Assembly: GCA_030704615.1 (NCBI GenBank)
Contig: CM060733.1
Span: 25,730,001-25,794,000 of the forward strand
DNA: 64,000 nucleotides
From: Takakia lepidozioides
Lineage: Eukaryota; Streptophyta; Takakiopsida; Takakiales; Takakiaceae
Direction of reading: 5' to 3'
This document shows, one piece after another, positions 31,122 through 41,376 of this stretch (its first letter is position 1; each line of letters begins with the position of its first letter). The notes beneath the pieces are model-generated. The model did not search any database and had not been told where the DNA came from. It saw only the letters and a list, made by a program, of their open reading frames with translations. The translations under genes were made by a program, and so were the position numbers.

Positions 31122-32219
31122 TCACTCAAATGCCCACTGGTTTTCCCGCCTGACTTCCTCTTCTTCCTCCGGCGTGAAGTCATTCTTGATGTTGAATGTC
31201 TTCCGAATCTCCTCTGGAGTCTTACCTTTAATCATATCAGCGACAGTCTGACACGTCAAGTCGAGAAGGTTTTTGATATTGAGATAGTTTGCTGCCTGTT
31301 CATAGACAACGCCAAACCCTAGTAAGTTCCATACTCGGAGTAATAACACTTACGCTACGCTCATCAAACGCACATTAAGGCTAGGATTAACAATAAGAAG
31401 GACAACACAAAATGGCGGCATGTTCCCTCCCCCGGCCCCTCAAGTAGTGATTGACCAGAGGAGAGCAGGAAAGGGAGAGGCATACTAACTCAGTCCAAAA
31501 CCACCATGAATTCCAAGAAGATTTCCCCTCGACAGTCACTCTGGGGAGCGGAGGTTCCTGGTCAGTCACAGGGTAGCGGAATCTGTAAACATCACAGGAC
31601 GGCTGACCTCACACACAAGCCACAAACACACATGTTCTAGTCCAAACCCGCCTGGTATTCTAGGGGTAAACCTTCGTACACGGTGAAATTCGAAAGTACC
31701 ACAACTTCGATACATAGCAACAAGGAGCCAACACAGAAGCACCGGAAACCCCGTAGAACATCTTAAAGCATCCTTCATCTGCTTATTTAGAAGAATCTCT
31801 TCAGAAGACCATGCACCACTTCCGGGTCATGAACAAAGGTACTCCCGCGGGTATCCGATTCACAGGTCATGTAACGTACGTCCTAAGAAGTGGCTATGTA
31901 GACCCAACAAAAGAGCACTTACCAAGATTAGATCAAATAGAGTTGCCTGATCAACCTTCACGAAGTCTTGATCCCACGCCTTGATGTCATCCTCGGGTGT
32001 GGCTGGCTTGTCATCACCGGCCTGATTGTCCACGTGATACTTGCAATACTCAATGACCTTGGCCAAAATCTTACTGGACACATTCGGCAGAGGGATGGGA
32101 TGATCCATGCCAGTGTCTTCTATCATGTTCTTCACCGCCTGAGACTCAAAGGCCACGGCCTCCTCCACCTCAAACATCTCATCATCCGAACTCTTCAACT
32201 TCACCCTCTTCTCCGCCAT
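31122..32219 (-). CDS. SKP1: SKP1-like protein, SCF ubiquitin-ligase adaptor
   Basis: Two exons on the minus strand: 32219-31923 (99 codons; [20 protein letters not shown]...[11 protein letters not shown]) and 31295-31122 ([20 protein letters not shown]...RRENQWAFE, stop), 156 residues in total. The donor is TTG|GTAAGT, the acceptor GAACAG|GCA, phase 0, intron 627 bp. The length and both halves (BTB/POZ-like N-terminal fold; C-terminal helices binding F-box proteins) are complete. The protein bridges cullin-1 and F-box proteins in SCF ligases in nucleus and cytosol. It is the only housekeeping gene inside the PPR cluster and is transcribed away from gene E. The ATG at 32219 fits the family N terminus. 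Confidence 0.96.
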
Positions 32220-32905
32220 CGTAACGCCGCCTCCGCTCTCTGCAACGACCCTTGAGTGCTCTACAGCAACACCCTAGAGCGCGAATTGTGAAGAGGTCTC
32301 GAGGAGGATGAGGCCACAGCTAAGTTAAGAGATGGCGCATCGCACAGCCTCGAGGAAGACGGGAGCTCGGAAGGGATACACTCACCGGCCCGCCCGGTCT
32401 CGCGCCTTTGTCACTTTGCCACCACCACCGGGGATCACCGGTCTGGAGGCGAGCCACCGGGGATCACCGGTGGGTTGGCAATGATCGGTCGACAGCCATC
32501 GGTTGCTAACGACCATTCCTAACGGAGAAGAGACAGAGAGGGGTAACGGAATGCAGCGTGCGAGGCTCGAGCAGAAGCTATGCAGGCAGTGCAGATAGAG
32601 TGCGGTCTCGGAGGCATTGGATCTTCTCTGCCTGCGAAGGATTTTGCTCAGAAGAGTAGATGCGGGAAGGGGATGCAATGGAGAACAGGTAGGGAGGAAG
32701 TTTCTTTCTGGTGTGAGCTTGCACGGTTGCCTTATGGAAGTGGCAGTATGCCATCGCGTGCAGTAATAAAGCATGGCACCCTTAGCCTGCTGCGCATGTT
32801 GTCCAGGCGTCGCAGGCTGCAATTACAAGCCTCCTCGACACAACGTTTCTTGCACGCCTGAAACTTCGCTTAGAGGTTCAAGGAGGTGTAGCCGTTACAT
32901 TCTGT

Positions 32906-33133
32906 ATGGAACACTTGTGCATTCTCCGAACGGCATTGCATCGAGATTCAATCCGTATCAGGTCAATTTCAAGGCAGTGGAGACCAGGGGAGGAATATAT
33001 AGTTTGTGGAGACGGGGACGAGCAAGGAGGCCTTAAACGAAAATATCCTAGGAGCCAAATTACAGACGTGGAGAAGCTTGGGAAGGAGTATTCTTCAGAT
33101 CCCAGTCAATGGTGGGACAAACGAGGCTCTAAG
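32906..33133 (+). CDS. Predicted exon 1 of PPR gene E (PDF first half)
   Basis: 76 codons from ATG 32906 (MEHLCILRTALHRDSIRIRS) to AAG|GTGAATGCC at 33133/33134, phase 0. It ends ITDVEKLGKEYSSDPSQWWD-KRGSK, a good PDF first half with both Trp. The family leader (SLRGSRRCSRYILYGTLVHS) is upstream at 32773-32960 but in another frame, so relative to A and B a frameshift has occurred. A shorter Arg/Ser-rich start at 32906 is the simplest functional reading. The predicted intron is 755 bp to 33889. Confidence 0.55.
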
Positions 33134-33888
33134 GTGAATGCCCAGCATCTTACAGCAGAAGCAGACAGCAAAGTGCTGATTTTTTTTTTGCAAGTTATCG
33201 GTCGTCTCTCTCGCTTTTCTTTCCGTGGCCTTTCTCCTCCCACACTGACTGGCAGTGCAACCAATCACATTTTCTGCAGTCTTGTGGAGGAGCGCAGGAT
33301 CAACCGCCTGTCTCTAGGATGATGCATTGCAAGCACACAATTACACTCAATTCAACTTGGTGGTTTTGTTCGAGCGTTATGATAATTCCAGACTTTCAGA
33401 AATACCATGAGAGGATAGAGAGGATACCTGTAGGTAGCAAGCCCTTGAGGTGGCATTTCAATGCTCTCTGCCTGTTTTGTAACGTGGAGTGTGAAGGATT
33501 GCAACCACAGGTACAAGAGTTTTATCTCAGTGGAGGACTAGTGTAGACTCGCTGATGTGAACACATGGTCTCTACCATGATGCCAATGCTGGATTTAAAT
33601 CAATGTATAAGCCCTTCTTCCTCAGATTAGTCGGCTGTGCGAGAGCAGCATGACTACAACAAGATGCATCAACTTTGTTACATTTTGTCGCCCTCCCTCC
33701 CCATCCCTCCACGTTTTTTTGGTCTGACCAGCAGTTGAACTTGGGATATTGTGTTTGGTAGGTGGTGGCTGTGTTTGCTATGGAAGATATGGGTTATCGT
33801 TCTCATCTCCTTGGAGAAGAGGATCTAGGCAATTTTTTGTTGTGGAGGCATGGACAGCTGAAGAAGGTAGGGATGGAGTGTGGTGCAG

Positions 33889-36810
33889 ATCCATCCTCGA
33901 GGACCCGACTTCAAGCACAAGAATTCCAATGAGGCAATATGGATTGGTAGCTACACAAAACCTGCATGGGTAGATGGTCAACTGGAAGCAGGGGCAGCGC
34001 GGTTTTCTGAATCAAGCACTTCCACCGTGGCAAGCACTGCTTTTGAAAGAGGATCAAAAAATGGAGTCCACAAGACCTTTACTGGCACTTGTGGAGATGT
34101 GAGGACTCTGTGTAAGGCAGGACGACTAACCGAGGCATTGCGCATTTTGAACCAAGGGGGCATTTCCGCAGATTCCACTACTTATGTCTGTCTCTTGCAG
34201 GAGTGCATCAAGATGAAAGGCCTAGCGGAGGGAAAGCAGGTGCATGCCCACATTATCCAAAGTGGACTCAAGCCGAACATCGTCGTACTCAACACCCTCG
34301 TCAACATGCATGCCAAGTGTGGGAGCATTGAAGATGCACGCCTAGTATTTGACAAAATGTGTGAACGAGATATGTTTACATGGAATATAATGGTGGCAGG
34401 ATATACCAAGCATGGGTTTGGTAGGGAGGCTTTGGAGACCTATGAGCAAATGAGACGGGAAGGGGTGACACCCAACCACGTGACATTTCTTTGTGTTCTC
34501 AAGGCCTGTGCCAGTGTGGCAGCCCTGGAGAAGGGCAAAGAGATCCATGCTGACATTATCAAAGCCAGAATTGTGCCAGATAACATTCTAGGTACTGCCT
34601 TGGTAAACATGTATGCCAAATGCGGGAGCATAAATAATGCGTGGCAAGTGTTTGACAATATGGCTGAACGGGATGTAGTCTCATGGAGTGCGATGATAGC
34701 AGGATATGCCCAGCATGGGTGTGGTAGGGAGGCTTTGGAGACCTATAAGCAAATGGTACGAGAAGGGGTGGCACCTGACCAGGTTACATTTGTGTGTGTT
34801 GTCAATGCCTGTGCAAGCCTGGCAGCCCTGGAGAAGGGCAAACAAGTCCATGCTGACATAATTAAAGCTGGAATTGTTCCAGATATCATTCTGGAGAATA
34901 CCCTTGTCGACATGTATGCCAAATGTGGCAGCCTTGAAGATGCAAGTCAGGTGTTTGGCAATATGGCTAGACGAAATGTGGTCTCATGGAGTGCAATGAT
35001 CACAGGATATGCCCAGAATGGTTGCGGTAAGGAGGCTGTGGAGACCTATGAGCTAATGATACGGGAAAGGGTAATGCCCAACCATGTCACTTTTGTTGGT
35101 GTTCTCAATGCTTGCGCCAGCCTGGCAGCTCTGGAGAAGGGCAAAGAGGTCCATACTGATATCAGGAAGGCTGGAATTGTGCCAGATGTCATTCTCGGCA
35201 CTGCCCTGGTGGACATGTATGCCAAATGTGGTAGCATAAAAGATGCAAATCAAGTGTTCAACAAGATGGCTCAACGAGATGTGGTTTCATGGAACGCAAT
35301 GATCACAGGATATGCTCAGCATGGTTATGGTAGGGAGGCTTTAGAAACCTACAAGGAAATGATATGGGAAGATGTGAATCCCAATCAGATCACATTTGCT
35401 GGGGTTCTCAATGCTTGTGCCAGCCTGGCAGCCTTGGAAAAAGGTATAGAAGTTCATGCTGACATCATGAAGGCCAGAATTGTGCCAAATGTTGTTCTGG
35501 ACACTGCCCTGGTCCACATGTATGCCAAATGCGGGAACATAAAGGATGCCCGACGAGTGTTCGACAATATGGCTCAGCGAAATGTGGTCTCATGGAATGC
35601 AATGATCGCAGGATATGCCCAGCATGGGTGTGGTAGGGAGGCTTTGAACACTCATGAGGGGATGATACAGGAAGGGACAAAACCCAATGAGGTCACCTTT
35701 GTTTGCATTCTTAAAGCTTGTGCCAGCCTGGCAGCCCTGCAGAAGGGCAAACAGGTCCATTCTGAGATCATGAACTCTGGAATTGTGCCAGATGTCATTG
35801 TGGATACTGCCTTGGTTGACATGTATGCCAAATGCGGGAGCATAAATGATGCAAATCGGGTGTTTCATAATATGGCTCAACGAGATGTGGTCTCATGGAA
35901 TGCCATGATTGCAGGATATGCCCAGCACGGGTTTGGTAAAAGAGCCCTAAGTTTATTCAAACAAATGCAACATGAAGGGCTCAAGCCAAATGGTATAACT
36001 TTTGTATGTATCCTGTCTGCATGTAGCCATGTGGGCCTTGTGGATGAAGGCAGACACTACTGGGATTCCCTTAGTCGAGATTATGGCCTCACTCCTACAA
36101 GGGAGCATTTTGGCTGCATGGTGGACCTTCTAGGCCGTGCAGGGCACTTGGAAGAAGCAGAGGACCTCATTCACAAAATGCCAACCGAACCAGATGCTGT
36201 GGTTTGGAAGGCCTTGCTTGGTGCCTGCAGAATTCATGGCAATGTGGAGTTGGCAGAACGTGCAGCAACATGGATTCTCAAGTGGGATCAACAGGACGCT
36301 GCAACTTATGTGCTGCTGTCCAACATCTATGCTGCAGCTGGCAGGTGGGACGATGCCGCAACAGTGCGAAAAATGATGAAGGTCAGAGGTGTGCAAAAGG
36401 AGCCAGGTCGCAGCTGCATTGAGGTCAACAACGAGGTGCATACATTCATTGTAGATGACAAAATGCATCCACAGATTGAGGAAATCCATGTTGTGCTGCA
36501 AAGACTGTCTGAGCAGATGAAGGAGGCTGGGTATGTGCCTGACACGCGTTTTGTATTGCTTGATGTGGAGAAGGAGCAAAAGGAATCTTCTCTCTGCCTC
36601 CATAGTGAAAAGCTGGCCATTGCTTTTGGGCTAATCAGTACACCCCCTGGGATGCCTCTCTGTGTCATCAAGAACCTTCGTGTATGTGGTGACTGCCACA
36701 CGGCCACCAAGTTTATCTCAAAGATTGTGAGGCGAGCAATTGTTGTACGGGATGCCAACCGCTTTCACCACTTCCAAGAAGGGGGATGTTCTTGTGAGGA
36801 TTACTGGTGA
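33889..36810 (+). CDS. PPR-DYW protein E, main exon (PDF second half, 6 PLS modules, DYW)
   Basis: 973 residues. Starts IHPRGPDFKHKNSNEAIWIG..KPAWVDGQLEAG, the best-preserved PDF second half in the window. Six PLS modules follow, then E1/E2 with PG box (QKEPGRSCIEVNNEVHTF) and DYW with HSEKLAIAFGL, CGDCH and a CSCEDYW end. No ATG opens this frame: TAG lies in frame at 33868-33870 and the next codons are GTG. One G is missing from the GTGTGGGTGCAG seen in sister genes, as expected if the bases before GTGCAG|ATC are intronic. Joined to exon 1 the protein is about 1049 residues. Predicted organellar RNA editing factor with an added nucleic-acid-binding motif. Confidence 0.95.
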   Translation: MHPRGPDFKHKNSNEAIWIGSYTKPAWVDGQLEAGAARFSESSTSTVASTAFERGSKNGVHKTFTGTCGDVRTLCKAGRLTEALRILNQGGISADSTTYVCLLQECIKMKGLAEGKQVHAHIIQSGLKPNIVVLNTLVNMHAKCGSIEDARLVFDKMCERDMFTWNIMVAGYTKHGFGREALETYEQMRREGVTPNHVTFLCVLKACASVAALEKGKEIHADIIKARIVPDNILGTALVNMYAKCGSINNAWQVFDNMAERDVVSWSAMIAGYAQHGCGREALETYKQMVREGVAPDQVTFVCVVNACASLAALEKGKQVHADIIKAGIVPDIILENTLVDMYAKCGSLEDASQVFGNMARRNVVSWSAMITGYAQNGCGKEAVETYELMIRERVMPNHVTFVGVLNACASLAALEKGKEVHTDIRKAGIVPDVILGTALVDMYAKCGSIKDANQVFNKMAQRDVVSWNAMITGYAQHGYGREALETYKEMIWEDVNPNQITFAGVLNACASLAALEKGIEVHADIMKARIVPNVVLDTALVHMYAKCGNIKDARRVFDNMAQRNVVSWNAMIAGYAQHGCGREALNTHEGMIQEGTKPNEVTFVCILKACASLAALQKGKQVHSEIMNSGIVPDVIVDTALVDMYAKCGSINDANRVFHNMAQRDVVSWNAMIAGYAQHGFGKRALSLFKQMQHEGLKPNGITFVCILSACSHVGLVDEGRHYWDSLSRDYGLTPTREHFGCMVDLLGRAGHLEEAEDLIHKMPTEPDAVVWKALLGACRIHGNVELAERAATWILKWDQQDAATYVLLSNIYAAAGRWDDAATVRKMMKVRGVQKEPGRSCIEVNNEVHTFIVDDKMHPQIEEIHVVLQRLSEQMKEAGYVPDTRFVLLDVEKEQKESSLCLHSEKLAIAFGLISTPPGMPLCVIKNLRVCGDCHTATKFISKIVRRAIVVRDANRFHHFQEGGCSCEDYW

Positions 36811-36892
36811 AACAAGCACTTGGAAGACCTGCAAGAAGGAAACTGTGCCACCAGACATGAGAGTGCAAAGGTGATTATTTATGCTTGTTTAT

Positions 36893-36990
36893 AATTAGAG
36901 AATGTACTCAAAAGACAACGTTTGCCATAGCCTTGTGGCCATAGACCCCCGCACCCAGTTTAGACAGAACAAGATGTATTTACTCGGGGA
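36893..36990 (-). mobile_element. 3'-terminal stub of the gene-B LINE family
   Basis: The reverse complement contains TATGGCCACAAGGCTATGGC-AAACGTTGTCTTTTGAGTAC, matching the LINE 3' end at 11036-11074. Only about 100 bp; it lies 80 bp after gene E's stop. Confidence 0.7.
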
Positions 36991-37394
36991 GTGCAGTCAA
37001 AAGAAAACATTTGCATCATTTCATGCGACAGTTTTTCGGGCAGACCATGGTGATGCTGACAGTTCAAATGTGATTGGAGCAGCAACACCTTAGTTACAAA
37101 AAATCTTCTGAAATCCTTCCTGCAGAGAGCATTCTCCAAGGAAGGAGCAATAGGCATGAAGAATTTGTGAACTTCCGATGTTGAAGAATTGCTTGTCTTA
37201 GCAACATGAATGACTCGAGTTGACTGCTTTGATGTAGACTGTACTTGGTACATGGCAGGAAGCGGGACAAGTCTGCGGAGCAACTTACCTTATGTCGAAC
37301 TGACAGCATAGCCAGCAAGTATTGGGAGTGACAAAAGCCAAGTCACAATTGCAGGCCCAATATTGGGGGATTTCAAACAACTATTTCCTGGAAC

Positions 37395-37575
37395 AATTGC
37401 CTCCATACTGAGAAGCTGGCCATTGCTTTTCAGCTGATCAGACCAGGACCCCTCTAACTTGTGGTGTGTTGCTGACTACCCCAGGGCCACCAAGTTCATC
37501 CACAAGACTTTGGCGAGCTATCGTTGCCAACTGTGCAGTCACCACTTCATTGTTCTTGTGGGCAGTACCTATTAG
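37395..37575 (+). pseudogene. DYW-domain pseudogene fragment
   Basis: Decayed copy of the last ~60 codons of the family DYW domain: GAGAAGCTGGCCATTGCTTT, a degraded CGDCH region, GGGCCACCAAGTTCATC, CACTTC and TTCTTGTGGGCAGTACC. The frame is interrupted by indels and nothing recognisable of the repeats precedes it. Confidence 0.75.
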
Positions 37576-37869
37576 GAGGCAAGAGTGAATTTGAAAGAGA
37601 GGAATTGTGTTGTTGAAGTTCAAACCTCACTTTTGTCAGTGGTCCATGGTAATGGGCAAAAATATGCCCGGTTGCTCTGTCGAAGGGACTAAGATGAATC
37701 CAGTTGTGACGATGTCATCAAAGTCAACCGGTAGCACATAATGGTGCAAGCTTGGAAAATATTGTTAGGTGAACAGTGAACGAGCTTACTCATCAGTGGC
37801 CCTGCGTCCCTTATCTGCCAACTGTTGAGCTTGGATAAGTGCGTTTCTGTACTGTGAGTCACAAAGTTT

Positions 37870-38035
37870 GTCTCCAGGAGCAGGCATGGCAGCTCCTACA
37901 GTAAACATATCATCCTCAACATACCCAGGCGTCAACGGGCTTCATCCTCAAGCTTCCCCGAGAAATGGTTGCTTGCAAGCTTGAATCTGTGCTGAGAGCT
38001 TCAGGAGGTGTGGCTTGTCAATTAAATCCACTCTC
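37870..38035 (+). pseudogene. Orphan copy of the PPR-family exon 1 leader
   Basis: GGAGCAGGCATGGCAGC, CAGGCGTCAACGGGCT and GTGCTGAGAGCTTCAGGAGG-TGTGGCTTGTC match the leader part of exon 1 at 7485-7640. The PDF half and a PPR body are absent. It marks the right limit of the PPR cluster. Confidence 0.65.
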
Positions 38036-38334
38036 AAGAGTTTTTCCTGCAGTTGTGGGGATGTGAGTATTACTATGGAAGGCATGAAGCACAATCTGAA
38101 CCGAGGTATTTCAGTCGGAACACTCAGGCCAGAAAATCGTGAAACTGTTCCAAATTTGTGCCAGGCACAAATACTACACTGACTTGTTTGCCATCTGGGA
38201 AAAACAGGATATTTCAAACATTCTAGGACTGTCCAGAGATGTTATGGTGAAAATGAAAATGTGCTCAAGCCAGAAAATTGTGGAACTGTTTCAATTTCCA
38301 GGGGCATAATAGAGACTCTTGTAATGTAACCCGG

Positions 38335-38620
38335 GTCTCTCATATAACCCTGGTTAGTCCATTTTATAGTTAGCCAAATTTGGACTTAAGTCAAATTTCG
38401 AGACCAAGTGTGAGTTACACCGGGTGGATTTACGCACATATGTCCTGTAACCCCATGTAACCCCAAGTGGAATTATCCACCACGGCTTGTAACCCAGTGG
38501 TAACCCCGACTGGAGTTTACACTCCTTTGGTTCCATGTCACTCTCAAGAGAGGGTGGGAAGATTTAACATGCCGAAATCGGCGTACCATCCTGTCAGAGG
38601 TTGCACATGTCCATTAAGTG
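38335..38620 (-). repeat. Second copy of the Mutator-like element end repeat
   Basis: The reverse complement reads CTTAATGGACATGTGCAACC-TCTGACAGGATGGTACGCCG, then the AACTCCA/GGGGTTACA tandem units. It is collinear with 16780-16985. The outermost TIR bases are replaced by unrelated sequence where the recombinase region begins (about 38620). Confidence 0.65.
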
Positions 38621-39269
38621 TAGGGTAAAGAGCTTGAGCAAGGCCGTTCAACTGTTTAAGGCCTCTATAGAGTCTATAGGGGCCGTAAACAGGTGAAAAG
38701 CCCGCGCTCCAACTCTTTACCGAGCGTAAAAAACAATTTTAAATTTTTTGACGCTCCTCTCCATCTTTCCGCTTAGGCTTATCTTTCTCCTCCGTGCTTC
38801 TCGGTTTCTGTGCACGCTTGGTGGTGATTTGATTTTGCTGTCTGGTTTCGTGTTGTTGTTTCGATTGGTTGTTCTTCATTCTGGTTTTGTGCGGTGGAGA
38901 ACGACGAATTTCAGTAGAATAAAAAGAACTGTAGCGCATCAATTTCGAATGTTACTACAATCTCCATTTCTGTCGCAGATCCAGTTATTTTAGATTCGCA
39001 GACTGTGGAGACTGTGGGATCGCACTAGGCTGTGACGCAACTAGTTTTGAATGCATCCGAATTGATTGAAGAGCCGTTACCTGCATTCACGATGAGTTTG
39101 GTTTTGTTCCAAATTTGGATTCTGAGGAACCTACTTTCGCTCATGATCGATTCGATGATCATCAAGACTTATACAGCTAGTTCTCGTTTCGAAACCAACA
39201 ATTTGCTTGAGCATAAAAGGGCGTTGATTTTGCGGTTCACTCGAGGGACGTCGAAAAGCTGGAAGCTCG

Positions 39270-40348
39270 ATGTTACCAGGTGTTCCGTTGGTCAATTACA
39301 GGCCACCTATGGATTGTCACGTTCCAGACGTGATTAATACCTTCAAAATTCTCATGTCAAAGCGTCCAATCTGGAAATCTAAAGATAAAAGGCCTCATCC
39401 CATGTTCTTGAATCCAAGGAATAAATTCAAATTTAGAGACGCAGTGTGGTTCGGCAAAGGTCTAGTGGGAGTGAATACTTTGAGGAATTACTCTAAGAAT
39501 ATGGTTGCAGATATTCCGGAGCTGAAACACAAGCGAATCACTAATAAAACGGGACGCAATACAGGGATCACTCGGCTGGAAGAGGCGATTACGCCAATTG
39601 AATTCGGAATGGAATTATCTGGGCACAGGGATCCTAAGTCCTACACAAAGTACGTATTCAATTGTGTTTACTCCTGCTTTATATTACGATTTGTGTGCTC
39701 TTTCTTCTAACCCGGTTTCTGTGTGATTGCTTTCAGGTATAATAGGAGCGACAAGCAATTACGGGACCTTGCTATGCAGCGTGTAATCGCTGGCGAAATT
39801 TGCAGTGGTAAATTGATCAAGTTCGACGAGGCTTTTGCTGATGAACTGACTCGCAATCAGGAGATTGAAGCGAAGGATATTGAATTGATCCGATCAGCTC
39901 ATGCTCCCCTTGAGCAAATCGGTTACAAGGAGGATGTGGTTCCTATGGTACCTGTTCAGACTTCTCTCGCGATTGTTCCTTCTAATTCGAAGAACAATGG
40001 ATTGTTCCTTCTCATTCGAAGAACACATAGATAGTTTATGAGGACCATGATATGTTTACTGCCGATGATGCATTCTGGGGTAGTGACACCGGCTATAAAT
40101 TACTTGAGGAGCAAGTTAAACTATATAAGGCGGAGTTGAAGTTTCTGAAATCAGGATTACGTGACCACGCCGGATCAACTTCAGCAGCACCTGTTTCGAA
40201 TTCTAGACACACCTTCAGCAACATCACTAATTGTCCTATAACGATTGTCAACATTTGTGATCCTTCTGCCAGTGCAAAGTTTATCAGTGACCACATGAGT
40301 CTTCCGGGAAAAATTCCTGCTCAGGACGAGAACAATCCATCGAAGTGA
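39270..40348 (+). pseudogene. Tyrosine-recombinase-like gene (Crypton/DUF3504-like), broken
   Basis: Exon 39270-39649 and exon from 39737, joined by an 87-bp intron (AAA|GTACGT ... TTTCAG|GTATAAT). The joined product reads KRITNKTGRNTGITRLEEA..GMELSGHRDPKSYTKYNRSD, the C-terminal box of tyrosine recombinases: Arg in GR, GH, and a candidate Tyr nucleophile nine residues after the His. The first catalytic His of the usual HxxR is Lys here. The intron splits the gene one codon before that Tyr. Downstream, a 29-bp tandem duplication (about 39975-40032) plus a TAG shift and end the frame. The remaining segment (KLLEEQVKLYKAELKFLKSG coiled-coil-like, then SRHTFSNITNCPITIVNICD) continues in another frame to 40348. 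Upstream coding (about 39075-39190, EFGFVPNLDSEEPTFAHDRF) is also interrupted. Probably a decayed mobile-element or domesticated recombinase gene. Confidence 0.55.
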
Positions 40349-40349
40349 T

Positions 40350-41157
40350 GGTCCTTCATCGAAGTTGTGTAGATCGTAGTATACATTTTACTTGTAGATA
40401 ATTCTTTCACGATTGAACGATTCAGCATTCACTATGTGTTCTCACGCAATTCCATCAATACAAGCTCCGACCAAGTTTGCATTGAACTGTGTCCATTGAA
40501 TTGTGCCTGTGTTCATGTGTGCACTCGGAAATCTGTTTGTTCGACATATGCACTCAAAAGAATTCAGAAAGAAACTAGAAAGAAATCAGAAAGATGTCCA
40601 CGCTTTGTGGTAAATTACGCAGTAAAAATTGCAGTAGAATTTGCTGCTCACTGGACTAGTGGTGCCCGTAAGCAACTTCCAGGCTGGCGCGGGCGTTATG
40701 TTGTGTAACGCACCCGGCCTGCTTACTCGTTAGATTACACCCTATAAGGCCACGCAAAATACACTGACAAAATTTGAAGCGTTTTTTACGTTCGTACATT
40801 ATTCCTATTATCTTCCGCACAATACTGCCATCCGGAAAAAAAAACTTAAAAAGACAAATAAAAATTGTGAATTGAATTTCGCTAATGAAACTATTTCTGA
40901 TTTTCATTTTCATTTTTTTGTTTGGCCAACGAAACTACATTGAGATACTGAAATAGATGACATATATTTGAGTGATCCTGATCATTAGGTGGTGAAATGT
41001 TGTAGTTTGTGACATTCTAATATTAAGTGTTGTTTGATTTTTAAACATTTGTTTTTTATGGTATGCCTCTATTTGACACTACTAGGGTTTTAGATTTTTC
41101 CTTCCAATAATTGCAAGTGAACTTCTCTATCAGTTTAAGAATGTAAAATTATAGTAC
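40350..41157. other. AT-rich intergenic stretch
   Basis: No gene recognised. Probably includes the 3' flank of the recombinase element. Confidence 0.4.
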
Positions 41158-41376
41158 ATTGGCTGGTAGCTCAGCTGGTAAGTACACAGTATGTCGCCTT
41201 GGTGGCTCGGGGCTCAAACCCGTTGCCATGCCCGGTGTGCGGGATTGTTCGTGATGTATGTTTGGGCGTTGTTTGTCGTGTAGGTCTGGCCCATAAAATG
41301 AAAGGGGGTTAATTTTTCCCCCTCCTCATCAAGGGCCTGAATTGTGGGCTGTCGCTCCCAGGTTTCCTTTTTGAAT
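41158..41376 (+). repeat. tRNA-derived SINE
   Basis: Internal Pol III promoter: box A TAGCTCAGCTGGTAAG and box B GGGCTCAAACCC. A ~150-bp body ends in TCAAGGGCCTGAATTGTGGG, CTGTCGCTCCCAGG and a short T-rich end. Same family as 58516-58743 (-), with 3'-end fragments at 22.9-23.1 and 53.9 kb. The tRNA-like part lacks a foldable acceptor stem, so it is not a functional tRNA. Confidence 0.75.

Noticed and set aside
33319-33546. PDF tripeptide in the frame within gene E's intron (IIPDFQKYH)
   Set aside because: Lacks the surrounding PDF-motif residues (DNR..K, LW, PxWV); a chance match.
2915-36810. Regular repeats suggestive of a CRISPR array or satellite
   Set aside because: The 303-bp periodicity is protein-coding PLS modules in a continuous frame.
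41158-41232. Functional tRNA gene
   Set aside because: Boxes A and B are present but the cloverleaf cannot be completed and the unit continues as a SINE; the same holds for the tRNA-like blocks at 53.6, 54.3, 55.3, 55.9, 57.5 and 58.7 kb.
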